Source of the DNA: Chitinophagales bacterium
GTDB taxonomy: Bacteria > Bacteroidota > Bacteroidia > Chitinophagales > UBA10324
Assembly: GCA_019694975.1 (NCBI GenBank)
Contig: JAIBAY010000012.1
Coordinates: forward strand, 25,441-89,440
Length of the DNA: 64,000 nucleotides
Direction of reading: 5' to 3'
Each line of letters starts with the position of its first letter. Positions within the stretch are counted from its first letter, which is position 1. The notes beneath the pieces were generated by a model. It made no database searches. It was not told where the DNA came from and saw only the letters and a program-made list of their open reading frames with translations. A program made the translations under genes and the position numbers. This document shows, in pieces, positions 35,692 through 44,926 of the stretch.

Positions 35692-36810
35692 ATGAAAAAG
35701 TTGATTTATGCCATAATACCGGCCCTGCTTGGAATGACCGACTCATATGCACAGTACACTACAGATAAGGTAGTCGGGAAAAAGAACCAGGAATACCTTG
35801 ACAGTGTCAAGAATTCCGAGTATCCCTATGCCTTGCCAATCCTCGGGAAAAAGGCACATCAGCAGGGATTCAGCCTTCCCTATTCCGCAGGACTCAGCCT
35901 CAACTTTCTTACCCAGCAATCAGATATTATCATCGACAATCTCAGCGTGGGATTCAATGGTGGTGAAATGTATGACCTTGGAAATGTGGTGCGTTTCAAC
36001 TCAGCTGTTTCCAAAGGCAGTGGCCTGAACCTTCGCCCCGACATCTGGTTGTTTCCTTTCTTAAACGTATATGGCGTACTGGCGAAATCAGCCTTATCCA
36101 CTTCCATTGATGCCGGCCTCTGGATTCCGCAAAATGACAGCGTATGGCAGGAAGTGTTACCACTCTCCACCAAAGCGGAGTTTAATGCCACCACCCTTGG
36201 TTTCGGCCTCACGCCGACCATTGGCGTGGGTGGATTCTTTATGGCTTTTGATATGAACATGACTTGGTCTGATGTGCCTGCCCTGGAGAAACCAGCTTTT
36301 GCCTTCGTTTTCGATCCGCGCATCGGTAAAAATTTTGTGATCAGGGATGAGATGAATGTAGCCGTTTGGGCCGGCGGATTCCGGCTGAAGATTAATTCAG
36401 GCACTACCGGCTCATTGCCGGTGAGCGATTTATTTTCACTCAATGATGCGCAGCAAAAAATTGATGACGGACAGATGAAGGTAGAGCAAGGATATACGGC
36501 CGTGGATGAGTGGTGGAACAGCCTCACGGAAATACAGCAGCAGAATCCTGTGAATTCAGCCAAGTATAATACCGCCAATAAAGCCCTTGAAACCGCTGGC
36601 ACGGTGCTGGCGGCAGCGGAACAGACCGTGAATAACCTTAATAATTCTACCGTTGAATATTCGCTTGACAAGCGGCAAAAAGATATGTGGAACTTTATCG
36701 TGGGCGGACAGTTCCAGTTAAACAAACACTGGATGGCACGCGGTGAAGTTGGATTTCTCAGTGCACGCACACAGGGACTGGTCAGCCTTCAGTACCGTTT
36801 TGGATTGTAG
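35692..36810 (+). CDS. Outer-membrane beta-barrel protein
   Basis: 372 aa. Signal peptide ends near DSYAQ. Strand-like segments throughout (YSAGLSLNFLTQQSDIII, FNGGEMYDLGNVVRF, LGFGLTPTIGVGGFFMAF, EMNVAVWAGGFRLKI) and a C-terminus ending in aromatic-G-L (VSLQYRFGL), the usual outer-membrane assembly signal. Between ~260 and ~330 a helical insert (QQKIDDGQMKVEQGYTAV ... AAEQTVNNLNNSTVEY) interrupts the strands and probably forms a periplasmic or extracellular helical hairpin. The family is not recognised; it is broadly similar to Bacteroidota barrel proteins of unknown function. Single gene with its own promoter. Confidence 0.65.
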   Translation: MKKLIYAIIPALLGMTDSYAQYTTDKVVGKKNQEYLDSVKNSEYPYALPILGKKAHQQGFSLPYSAGLSLNFLTQQSDIIIDNLSVGFNGGEMYDLGNVVRFNSAVSKGSGLNLRPDIWLFPFLNVYGVLAKSALSTSIDAGLWIPQNDSVWQEVLPLSTKAEFNATTLGFGLTPTIGVGGFFMAFDMNMTWSDVPALEKPAFAFVFDPRIGKNFVIRDEMNVAVWAGGFRLKINSGTTGSLPVSDLFSLNDAQQKIDDGQMKVEQGYTAVDEWWNSLTEIQQQNPVNSAKYNTANKALETAGTVLAAAEQTVNNLNNSTVEYSLDKRQKDMWNFIVGGQFQLNKHWMARGEVGFLSARTQGLVSLQYRFGL

Positions 36811-37040
36811 CTGATTTGAAAGTGACAATGGTTATCCACAATCTCTTTTCAGGAATATTTGCAGCACAGCCATGCTGAACTTTGAGCGGAACATATAATC
36901 AAAAAGAATTGCAGTGGTTCTGCTGCTTAACTACGATGTGTTTCATTCACAGTTGCATTTAATCCAACCGCAACTTTCCGTTTCAGCAATAGAATAAGTT
37001 AACTCCTATCATTATTTCAGCCAGTCATCTACAACGCATC

Positions 37041-37739
37041 ATGAAACTCTCCAACGATCAGCATTTTCTGCTGCCGCAAAGAACACTAGCCGATGAAATA
37101 CGCGATGCGCACAAGGTTCAGGCAGACCTGTGGCAGGGCGTTTCCGCTTTTGCCGACATCAGAAATTGTGTAACCGTGTATGGTTCCGCACGGTTTCGCG
37201 AAGGTCATCCGTATTATGAACTTGCCCGCGCCATCGGGAAAGAACTGGCGAAAAACAATTTTTCTGTTATGACGGGCGGTGGGCCCGGCGTGATGGAAGC
37301 GGCGAACCGCGGAGCCAAAGAAGGCGGAGGCGTATCATTGGGTTGCAACATCATTCTGCCATTCGAACAGGCTCCGAATGTTTACGTCGACAAGATGGTT
37401 TCCTTTGAATTTTTCTTTACCCGGAAAACCATTCTCCGCAAAAACTCCGTCGCATACGTACTGATGCCCGGCGGTTTCGGCACGATGGATGAAATTTTTG
37501 AAGTGCTTACGCTCATTCAAACACATAAACTTCCGCCTCGGCCTGTTGTATGTATGGGTAAAAATTACTGGAAGCATCTCGGCACCTTCATCCGCGAAAC
37601 GATGCTTGAAGCGAAAACGATTTCCGAAAGCGATCTTGATCTCGCATTCATCACGGATGATCCGGAAGAGGCCGTGCATCACATCAAAAAAATCCTTGCG
37701 CAGCAAACTGCTCCACAGGAAGAAGTGCGGGAAGATTAA
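37041..37739 (+). CDS. LOG-family protein (TIGR00730, nucleoside 5'-monophosphate phosphoribohydrolase)
   Basis: 232 aa, cytoplasmic. It contains both family signatures: GGGPGVMEAANRGAKEGGG (~residues 76-94) and PGGFGTMDEIFEVLTLIQT (~142-160). The N-terminal segment with VTVYGSARFREGHPYYELA is the nucleotide-binding strand-loop. Members cleave AMP or cytokinin ribotides to the free base and ribose 5-phosphate. Bacterial members outside plants' partners are presumed to act on AMP-type nucleotides. The size matches the long LOG subfamily. It converges with the porin gene that ends 8 bases downstream, so it is monocistronic. Confidence 0.9.
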   Translation: MKLSNDQHFLLPQRTLADEIRDAHKVQADLWQGVSAFADIRNCVTVYGSARFREGHPYYELARAIGKELAKNNFSVMTGGGPGVMEAANRGAKEGGGVSLGCNIILPFEQAPNVYVDKMVSFEFFFTRKTILRKNSVAYVLMPGGFGTMDEIFEVLTLIQTHKLPPRPVVCMGKNYWKHLGTFIRETMLEAKTISESDLDLAFITDDPEEAVHHIKKILAQQTAPQEEVRED

Positions 37740-37746
37740 TCCTGCT

Positions 37747-39159
37747 TCAGAACAGCCACCATTCGGCCCGGATGCCGATATACTGCCCCCACTTCACCTG
37801 TCCAATTTCCTGCAGGAATGGTGAGTAAAGATTGTCCGAAGCAAACTGATTGTATTTAGCGATAGAATAGATAAAGCGGAAGTGAGGGCGCGCCCAGGGA
37901 TCAGCCTTAGCGGTAGGAACAATCGTAGGCACTATTGAAAATTTCAGCATGGTTGCAGCCTGCTGATCGCCATCGGTGCGACTGGCATAATGTACTTCCG
38001 TGAGCAGGTGAAACCATTTTTTGATATACCAGAAGTTCCTGATGCCTGCTGCATATTCACTCTTGCGATTGAAGATATCGCGGCCGAAATAATCGGGTGC
38101 TTTATTCGTGCTGTCGGCAGCACCATGACTGATGGTATAGATGGCATAGCCATTAAAGCTGTACTTAGGACTTACGTTTAGCAGTATATGTTCTGCAAGA
38201 CTGAGGCAATAGGCATTACTGAATTTGTTGGTGGAAAGGTCGGGCGCTCCGTAGGTCAGCCATGTTTTGGAGTTACCACCATCATCACCGTTAGCAATGC
38301 CATGACCATAACGGACAGATGACTGATTGAACGAGCCCGGAACTTTTGTTCGAATGCTGATGACATGCTTGGCACCAAGCACCCAACCACCCGCTGCCGG
38401 ATAGTTTAATACAGAGACGGTATCCTGCCCGCTTACATCAGCAAGGCGATGATATTCGCCGAGCAGTTTTATTTTTTGTTTGTTACTGTCAAAGGGTATG
38501 ACCTGTTCAACAATCAGCATGCTTCTTCCCCGTAGGCCAAGGCGCTCGGTGCCATCCGCTATGTTCACATAAAAGTTGGGTGGCACCGAACTGCTGGTAT
38601 CCACCGTTCCGGGAAACATGATGGAAAAAGTGGTATTTCTGAAGATGACACCACAGCCCTGGCTGCTGTGATCGTCAAAGTAAAAATGATCGGCTATGTG
38701 TATGTCATCGCCGCGAAAAAATTTGGCGCCAATCCAGGCACTCCAGTCTGATCCTGCAATATGGTTCGCTTCTGCATACAGCTCAGGCAGTGCAAATGCA
38801 ACACCACCATATCCGGTGCTGGGTACATTGCCGATCAACTGTCCTTTGCTGCTGTACATGGCTACTCTTGCCTGCACATTCACGGAAGTTGTGTCCTGCC
38901 GCACTGTGACAGGGTTAAAATGGAGTGCGCCGATTAATTCTACATAATCTGCTTCTTCCATTCTTCCGCCAATTGATCCCATGCCATTGAGGTTGAACGA
39001 CCGCCCGATGTTACCATCTATATCCGGTGAAAATCCGGCACCGACACGACCATAGGAACCAAAGGAAAAAAGCTTATTCGAAACGGTGGTTTGTGCGGTT
39101 ACATCAATAACATGGAGCTGTAAAAGAACGGCAAGCAGATGCGGCATATAAAATTTCAT
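37747..39159 (-). CDS. LamB-like (maltoporin-type) outer-membrane porin
   Basis: 470 aa from the ATG at 39159; the frame is open to 39279, but the signal peptide (PHLLAVLLQLHVIDVTAQ) starts at 39159. Maltoporin-family features: an opening strand FGSYGRVGAGFSPDIDG, then WIGAKFFRGDDIHIADHFYF (matching the WxGxRxY-R-DxHxxDxxY block of LamB), NGYAIYTISHGAAD, and near the end WARPHFRFIYSIAKYN with a final aromatic strand ending EWWLF. LamB porins take up oligosaccharides across the outer membrane. In Bacteroidota this is less common than SusCD, and no sugar transporter or glycosidase gene is adjacent, so the substrate is open. Confidence 0.75.
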   Translation of the reverse strand: MKFYMPHLLAVLLQLHVIDVTAQTTVSNKLFSFGSYGRVGAGFSPDIDGNIGRSFNLNGMGSIGGRMEEADYVELIGALHFNPVTVRQDTTSVNVQARVAMYSSKGQLIGNVPSTGYGGVAFALPELYAEANHIAGSDWSAWIGAKFFRGDDIHIADHFYFDDHSSQGCGVIFRNTTFSIMFPGTVDTSSSVPPNFYVNIADGTERLGLRGRSMLIVEQVIPFDSNKQKIKLLGEYHRLADVSGQDTVSVLNYPAAGGWVLGAKHVISIRTKVPGSFNQSSVRYGHGIANGDDGGNSKTWLTYGAPDLSTNKFSNAYCLSLAEHILLNVSPKYSFNGYAIYTISHGAADSTNKAPDYFGRDIFNRKSEYAAGIRNFWYIKKWFHLLTEVHYASRTDGDQQAATMLKFSIVPTIVPTAKADPWARPHFRFIYSIAKYNQFASDNLYSPFLQEIGQVKWGQYIGIRAEWWLF

Positions 39160-39308
39160 GAACCAACTATTAAACAAAGGAGAAGAATCGGATGACCTGA
39201 TCAAAGATAAAGAGTGGATTTGTTTTGTCAACTTTGTTTGATGTGTTTCTGAAAGAAAGGAAACAACAGCACAATTCATTTATCACTACAACACAGCAGC
39301 CTTTTAGC

Positions 39309-39974
39309 ATGAGCGATATGAATCCGGTCACAGCCTCTATTCTTGCATATTACCTCAGCATCGCTTCCATTATAGCATTTGCTATCACCGGTGCACTTGC
39401 TGCCATTCAGTCGAAGAAGGAAATGGATATCATCGCGGTTATCATTCTCGGTGTAGTGACGGCAGTAGGAGGCGGAACCGTGCGTGACCTTGTGCTGAAT
39501 CTGCCTGTATTCTGGGTGCAGGATCCTTCCATGCTGGTGGCAGCGGTTGGCGCTTCCATCGCCACCTTCTTTTTCCGATCCGGCATCAGGAAGAGCTATT
39601 CCCTGCTGCTGTATATCGATGCGCTGGCCAATGCCTTGCTGCTGATGAGTGTGATGAAGAAAGTATTCATGGCGGGATTCGCATGGGAAATAGCCGTGAC
39701 GAGTGGAGTGCTCACCGGCATTGGTGGCGGTTTGATCCGCGATGTGCTCACCGGAAGAGAGAACCTGCTCCTCTCCCGCGAATTATATGCAACACCTATC
39801 CTGGTGGGTGCGCTCATCTATGCTGCCTTGCTGCGGTTAATACCTGATTCAACAACCTTGCAGTTGAGTGTCGTGATTTTTGTCTTCCTTTTCCGTGCAG
39901 CCGCCATCCGCTTCGATCTTTCACTGCCTTCGTGGCTGATTGCAACTGATGCACATAAGAAGCAGCAGCAGTAA
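39309..39974 (+). CDS. TRIC-type cation channel family protein (UPF0126)
   Basis: 221 aa from the ATG at 39309 (MSDMNPVTAS); the upstream extension to 39225 overlaps the divergent promoter region and is not family-like. Seven membrane segments in two repeats, each with the family motif: VTAVGGGTVRDLVLN (repeat 1) and LTGIGGGLIRDVLTGR (repeat 2). The GGGT/L-xRD pair defines bacterial and archaeal homologues of trimeric intracellular cation channels. The fold forms a trimer of K+-permeable pores. In bacteria the physiological role is uncertain; a few homologues have been linked to small-metabolite transport. Confidence 0.9.
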   Translation: MSDMNPVTASILAYYLSIASIIAFAITGALAAIQSKKEMDIIAVIILGVVTAVGGGTVRDLVLNLPVFWVQDPSMLVAAVGASIATFFFRSGIRKSYSLLLYIDALANALLLMSVMKKVFMAGFAWEIAVTSGVLTGIGGGLIRDVLTGRENLLLSRELYATPILVGALIYAALLRLIPDSTTLQLSVVIFVFLFRAAAIRFDLSLPSWLIATDAHKKQQQ

Positions 39975-40124
39975 CCGGTCGGACAGATTCACCCTGTATT
40001 GAAATTGGAACATGCCACAGGATGAGGTCAGTATCAAAAAAGTATTTGGCGGATAACTTAACATTTTTCTCAGGTTATTGCGGTGCATTTTACCATCATT
40101 AAGTGATGCAGGAGTTTATTAAGC

Positions 40125-40769
40125 ATGATCGCCTTGATTGCGAAGCTATCCTCAGTTCCGGATAATTTCGCTATTCCAATGCCTGCTAAAAGTTATCTTT
40201 ATCCATCATTCAATTACCTACGCTTCGTGATCAGGTCAATATTCCGTCATCCGCTTGTTTACAATCTGCTGATTGTCATTACCACAGTCATTACCTATAA
40301 GATCGCTAAATCCGGCATGATCATTTCCTTCAGCCGGCAGGCCATCGACCTGATCATCTTTGCCTTCTGCGTGGCGCAACTATTTTATTTCGTGGTTTTT
40401 TCATTGCGTAAGCTGTTTTACCAAACCGGTTTACAGCTTGCTTATCCGCAAATACTTTTTCGCATTTTCGGTAACATTGTTTTTGTACTGCTGACTTTCA
40501 CTGCCAATTACTGGTGCCTGTTTGATAATGATCCCTCATCCATCACCGGCCTTAATGCATCTTCTACCTTCCGGGAATTGCTGGATATGTTTTACTTCAG
40601 TTGCGTCACGTTCGCTACGGTTGGTTATGGCGACATATTGCCCAAATCAATGGCTGCAAAAAGTTGCGTGATACTGGAAATGGCGACGGCATTTTTCCTG
40701 GTAGTGTTTGTAATATCCAATGCCGGTGATATCGTGCAATCCGCCCGAAAGAACATGAAAGACGAATAA
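40125..40769 (+). CDS. Two-pore-helix-type potassium channel protein
   Basis: 214 aa. Membrane segments at ~44-58, ~70-92 and ~110-127, a pore helix with selectivity filter (FATVGYGDILP, T-V-G-Y-G-D near 162-167) and a final helix (~180-202, EMATAFFLVVFVISNAG). The filter is the canonical K+ signature. The C-terminal cytosolic tail is only ~12 residues, so there is no RCK, cNMP or TrkA regulatory domain. Another in-frame ATG at 40179 (MPAKSYLY) could be the start. It should act as a K+ leak or voltage-insensitive channel in the inner membrane; gating is unknown. Confidence 0.85.
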   Translation: MIALIAKLSSVPDNFAIPMPAKSYLYPSFNYLRFVIRSIFRHPLVYNLLIVITTVITYKIAKSGMIISFSRQAIDLIIFAFCVAQLFYFVVFSLRKLFYQTGLQLAYPQILFRIFGNIVFVLLTFTANYWCLFDNDPSSITGLNASSTFRELLDMFYFSCVTFATVGYGDILPKSMAAKSCVILEMATAFFLVVFVISNAGDIVQSARKNMKDE

Positions 40770-40904
40770 AAATGAAGTTGCTCAATTGCCAGGAAGGAAT
40801 TGATTCATTGCTGTACTGAAGCAACCCAAATCCTGTTAGAAGGTATTTATTAACTTAACTGATGAATTTGAATTGAATATTTACAACTGCGAAAACACTC
40901 CTTA

Positions 40905-41921
40905 ATGTCTTCTGACAAAATCAAACCAATAGTGATACTGCTTGCAGTGATTGCAGTGCTGGCCTTTTGCTATTGGATGCTCATTCATTACTTCGACCGC
41001 CGGAATATGACTGACGATGCTCAGGTTGACGGGAATATTGTGCCTGTCATTGCACGCACGGATGGCTTCGTCGATAGCATTCTGGCTGATGATGATCAGC
41101 AGGTGAAGAAGGGAGATTTGCTGGTGCTGCTTGACACCACTGATCTTCATCTTCAGCTGCAGCAGGCGCAATCCTCGCTGAAGATTGCCATGAAGCAACT
41201 CGACATTGCGCAGGAACAGGCAAAGATTGCCGCGATTGATCTGCGTGTTGCAACATCTACCATTCAATCCAAACAGGCAACAGTGGACCGTACAAAAAGT
41301 GATTATGAACGGTTCAGCGCCCTGAAAGAGAAAGGCATCGTGAGTGAACAGCAATACGAAGCAGCGGATGAAGGATATAAAAAGGCGGTGGTGGATTTCC
41401 GGATTGCGGAGGACAAGCAACACCAGGCATCTTTGCAAAACATTACAGCCTCAAGCAATGTAATGCTGGCCGAAGAAACGATCCTGCAGACGCAGCATCA
41501 GATTGCACTATTGAAAAAACAAACCGGCTATGCTTCCATACTTGCACCTTCAACCGGCATCCTGTCTAAACGGAAAATAGAAGAAGGGCAGATGGTGAAA
41601 ACCGGCGCTCAGCTTTTTACAATAGTCGATAATGATCATCTGTGGCTCACAGCAAATTTCAAAGAAACACAGCTTGCCGATATGAAACCGGGTGACAGGG
41701 TAACTATACAGATTGATGCCATTCCCGGAAAGGATTTTAGCGGAACGATAATATCATTCGGTGGCGCCACGGGATCAAAGTTCGCATTGGTTCCGCCAGA
41801 CAATGCTACCGGTAACTATGTAAAAGTAGTGCAGCGTATTCCGGTGCGGATCGAGTTCACTGACTCCACGCAACATAAGATGCTGCGGCCGGGATTGAGT
41901 GCGTTGGTTTATCTGAAATAG
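40905..41921 (+). CDS. Membrane fusion protein (HlyD/EmrA family)
   Basis: 338 aa periplasmic adaptor of a tripartite efflux system. One N-terminal membrane anchor (~7-29, IVILLAVIAVLAFCYWMLI), then the EmrA-type opening MTDDAQVDGNIVPVIARTDG, a lipoyl half-motif (VKKGDLLVLLD), a long coiled-coil hairpin (~75-205, rich in Q/A/K), the second lipoyl half (LAPSTGILSKRKIEEGQMV) and a beta-barrel (LTANFKETQLADMKPGD). It is the first gene of an operon with the MFS pump (7-base gap) and TolC (39-base gap). It would link the pump to the outer-membrane channel for drug or metabolite export. Confidence 0.92.
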   Translation: MSSDKIKPIVILLAVIAVLAFCYWMLIHYFDRRNMTDDAQVDGNIVPVIARTDGFVDSILADDDQQVKKGDLLVLLDTTDLHLQLQQAQSSLKIAMKQLDIAQEQAKIAAIDLRVATSTIQSKQATVDRTKSDYERFSALKEKGIVSEQQYEAADEGYKKAVVDFRIAEDKQHQASLQNITASSNVMLAEETILQTQHQIALLKKQTGYASILAPSTGILSKRKIEEGQMVKTGAQLFTIVDNDHLWLTANFKETQLADMKPGDRVTIQIDAIPGKDFSGTIISFGGATGSKFALVPPDNATGNYVKVVQRIPVRIEFTDSTQHKMLRPGLSALVYLK

Positions 41922-41928
41922 CAACAGG

Positions 41929-43470
41929 ATGAAGAACCGTTTATTCCTCAAGGCTTTTTTGTTTTTCACACTTGCTCTTTCCTTCTTCAACTATATAGCA
42001 CCCGGCGTTTCTTTCTCCTATGTACAGAACTATTTCGGCGAGTCCTTCTCCGATGCATTCTGGTTGCTCCGCGGTTTTCAGTTATGTAACCTGGTAACAG
42101 GATTAGCGGCCTTGGTGATTTGCAAATGGATTGGTCATCGTGAAGTGTTCATTGGTTCGCTGTTTATTTTAACCATGGCAACTATTGCCTCACTGGCCGT
42201 TGATGACTTTGCACCGCTTCTATTCCTTAGAATTGTAAGCGGGCTATCCAACGGGCTGATGTCCGGTGCGGCACTCATGATGCTGATGTCTCTTTTCCCA
42301 CCGGAAAAAAAAGGCAGCGCCACCTTGTTAAATATCCTGGCAGTAATTACCGGAACCTGTCTTGGCATTATGGCAACGAGCCTTTTTACACAGGATTATG
42401 GATGGAAATTCAACTACCTGTTGTCAATACCTGCCCTGGTCATGTGTTTGTTGCTTTCCTTTCTCCTCAGTAAGTCATTGCCCAAAGCCCAGCAGGTGGA
42501 AGAAGACTGGCAGAGCATTCTATGGTTTTCACTTTTCCTGGCAGGCGTAATTTTCGCGGCAGTTTATTATGAAGAGATGGAAGGCATCGAAAGTGTACGA
42601 TTTGTCATCGCCCTTTCCATTGGGTTGTGCAGTGGATTGATTTTTTTCATACGCAGCCTGACGCATGATAAACCATTGCTGGATGCATCATTATTGCTTT
42701 ACCCTCCGTTCACGCTGGCCACCATTGTTATTTTCCTGGCAGGATTTCATTTCGTCGGAACACTTTCCATGCTGGCTAAATTGCTGGGAGGAGTTCTAAA
42801 GATGCCGTTGCATGATGTGCTTTCCTTCATTGCTGTATTGGTTGTTTTTGTGCTGATCAGTATGCTGATCGTTGTGGTGCTGGTGAAACAGGGGTTCCGG
42901 CCTGCATGGATAGTGATAACATCACTACTCCTGATCGCTTTTCAAACCTACACCTTCTCAACATTAGCGGATGATTTCAGTTTCGCGCTGGTGCTGCAAC
43001 CGGCATTCATCGGTATCCTGGGAGCAGGTGGCCTGTTCATTGGTTCGCTTCTCTATGCCATGACGCGCGTGCTGCCGCCGCAGGTTACCAGGGTTGCAGC
43101 CATGCACAATGTGATTTTCGGCCTGGGCTGCGCACTGTCTTCTTCCTTTTTTACTGTACATGTTGACCTCGAACGGGTGAGGCAGGTGAACTATTTGCGG
43201 GAGTATACTGATGAGGGTAATCCGCTTGTGCAGGAAAGCTTAGCATCGCAGCAAGCACTCTTCATGGCAAATGGATATGCACCCGATGAAGCTTCCGCTG
43301 CAGCTTATGCAGGCCTTCAGGGTACTATCAAACAACAAGGATATTTCAAAGCCATCACGCAAACTTATTTCCTTGTTTTTATCGTATCCATGCTGCTGAT
43401 CGCATTTGTGCTGTTCATTGAATTCATGCTTTCAGTAAAAAGCAAAACCGGGTTGCCTGCCGTAACCTGA
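41929..43470 (+). CDS. MFS efflux pump (DHA2/EmrB-like, 14 TM)
   Basis: 513 aa with about 14 hydrophobic helices. An early acidic helix (GESFSDAFWLLRGFQLCN), MFS motif A-like cytosolic loop (CKWIGHREVFIGSLFIL, diverged), and a motif C-like helix (NILAVITGTCLGIMATSLF). The long periplasmic stretch near 400-465 (VDLERVRQVNYLREYTDE ... ALFMANGYAPDEASAAAY) is typical of EmrB-type pumps of Bacteroidota. Position between a membrane fusion protein and a TolC gene makes it the inner-membrane engine, driven by proton antiport. The substrate is unknown. Confidence 0.88.
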   Translation: MKNRLFLKAFLFFTLALSFFNYIAPGVSFSYVQNYFGESFSDAFWLLRGFQLCNLVTGLAALVICKWIGHREVFIGSLFILTMATIASLAVDDFAPLLFLRIVSGLSNGLMSGAALMMLMSLFPPEKKGSATLLNILAVITGTCLGIMATSLFTQDYGWKFNYLLSIPALVMCLLLSFLLSKSLPKAQQVEEDWQSILWFSLFLAGVIFAAVYYEEMEGIESVRFVIALSIGLCSGLIFFIRSLTHDKPLLDASLLLYPPFTLATIVIFLAGFHFVGTLSMLAKLLGGVLKMPLHDVLSFIAVLVVFVLISMLIVVVLVKQGFRPAWIVITSLLLIAFQTYTFSTLADDFSFALVLQPAFIGILGAGGLFIGSLLYAMTRVLPPQVTRVAAMHNVIFGLGCALSSSFFTVHVDLERVRQVNYLREYTDEGNPLVQESLASQQALFMANGYAPDEASAAAYAGLQGTIKQQGYFKAITQTYFLVFIVSMLLIAFVLFIEFMLSVKSKTGLPAVT

Positions 43471-43509
43471 AATCAATCTTTTATTCATCCTGAAAAATCG
43501 ATTGCTCCC

Positions 43510-44889
43510 ATGAGAAGACTTTTTATGCAGGCCAACCTGGCGCTTGCTTGTATGTTAATCAGCCTGCAGCACGCCGCTGCACAACAGACATTCACTGTTG
43601 AACAATGTATTGCCTATGCGATGAAAGAGAATCCGCTGCTGCTGTCAGCAGCGATGGATACGTTGGTTAATCAGATCGGCATGAAGCGAATCAGCGGCGA
43701 ATACATTCCTACCATTGACCTTTCCGCATCACTGCAATATTACCTGCTGAAACGTTATACAATTGTAGAAGGCACTTCCGTGGTTGCGCCTGATAACATC
43801 GGCGACTACGATCCGTATGCGCTGGAACTCGGTTACCGCAATGCCTGGTTTCCTTCGATCAATGCCGGGCAGCTGTTGTATGATCCCAGCCATCACCCAA
43901 GGTATGAAGCGAATGCCATCAGTACAGAATTGTCGAGACAGCAACTGGCAAAACTGAAGGTTAATCTGATAACTGCTATTTATAAATCATTTGCCACCTG
44001 CCTGGTGCTGAGTGTGCATGAATCATTTCTGAAAGAGAACCTGAAGCGCACGGATACGCTGGTGCGTTTCACCCATGAAAAATTTGACCAGGGTGTTGCG
44101 TTAAAGTTTGAAGTGAATCAGATGGAAGTCGCCTCTAACCGCATCAAAAATGCACTGGTACAGGTAAAAGGGTTTTATGATGAAAGCATGGAACAACTGC
44201 GTGTGCTGATGAATTATCATACAGCTGATACGCTGAGGTTACAATCCGACTTTACGACTGACCTTATCATTGCAAGAAGTAAGGCATTCCTTGATTCCAT
44301 ACCAGGCAGTGTTGCTTCCGACCGGATTGAATACCACATGATGCAGTCAAAAGAGCAATTGAGCGTCGCCAATCTCTCATTAGCCAAAAAAAGGTCGTTG
44401 CCATACCTTTCCATGAACGGTGTACTGGGATTTAATCCGCAGGCATCACACATTGAAAATATGTTTCAGCAGGAAAGGTGGAAACCCTATTCATACTTAG
44501 GTGTCAATCTTTACTTTCCGTTCTTTCAGGGCCTCGATGCCAGGAGAAACGCTGAGCAGGCAAAAATTCAAATCAGCCAGGCGGGTTATGATCTTGCCAC
44601 GTTCGAAAATCAGTATGCCGGAGAAAAGAATACGGCATACCTACAGCTAAAGAATTCCCTTGCACTCATGTCGCTGGCCGACAGCACGCTGAAACTTTCA
44701 GAAGAAAATGTTTATATGCTGAAGGAAGCATTAGACTATGGATTAGTGACTACCCTGCATGTAATTGTCGGGGAAAATGATCTGTTCCTGAATCAGTCAC
44801 AATACTTCGCACAGCTCCTCGAAGTCACCCTCAATAACATTAATGCAAGGCATGTGCGCGGCGACTTCAACCGCTTTGCAGGCTTCTAA
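43510..44889 (+). CDS. TolC-family outer-membrane efflux channel
   Basis: 459 aa. Signal peptide ends HAAAQQ. TolC/OEP family architecture: FTVEQCIAYAMKENPLLL, the usual first helix; long alpha-helical stretches in two internal repeats (~45-235 and ~255-455), each with a short strand region (TIDLSASLQYYLL, LPYLSMNGVLGFN); a loop-proximal YLGVNLYFPFFQGLDARRN strand-helix, typical of the second repeat. It completes the tripartite pump with the two genes before it. Confidence 0.9.
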   Translation: MRRLFMQANLALACMLISLQHAAAQQTFTVEQCIAYAMKENPLLLSAAMDTLVNQIGMKRISGEYIPTIDLSASLQYYLLKRYTIVEGTSVVAPDNIGDYDPYALELGYRNAWFPSINAGQLLYDPSHHPRYEANAISTELSRQQLAKLKVNLITAIYKSFATCLVLSVHESFLKENLKRTDTLVRFTHEKFDQGVALKFEVNQMEVASNRIKNALVQVKGFYDESMEQLRVLMNYHTADTLRLQSDFTTDLIIARSKAFLDSIPGSVASDRIEYHMMQSKEQLSVANLSLAKKRSLPYLSMNGVLGFNPQASHIENMFQQERWKPYSYLGVNLYFPFFQGLDARRNAEQAKIQISQAGYDLATFENQYAGEKNTAYLQLKNSLALMSLADSTLKLSEENVYMLKEALDYGLVTTLHVIVGENDLFLNQSQYFAQLLEVTLNNINARHVRGDFNRFAGF

Positions 44890-44926
44890 ATATATAGCTA
44901 CCTTCAAGGTTACTAAACATACCAAC

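Noticed and set aside
44843..44926. Extended start of the AI-2E gene inside tolC
   Set aside because: The codons overlap the tolC frame, and family similarity begins only after the ATG at 44927.
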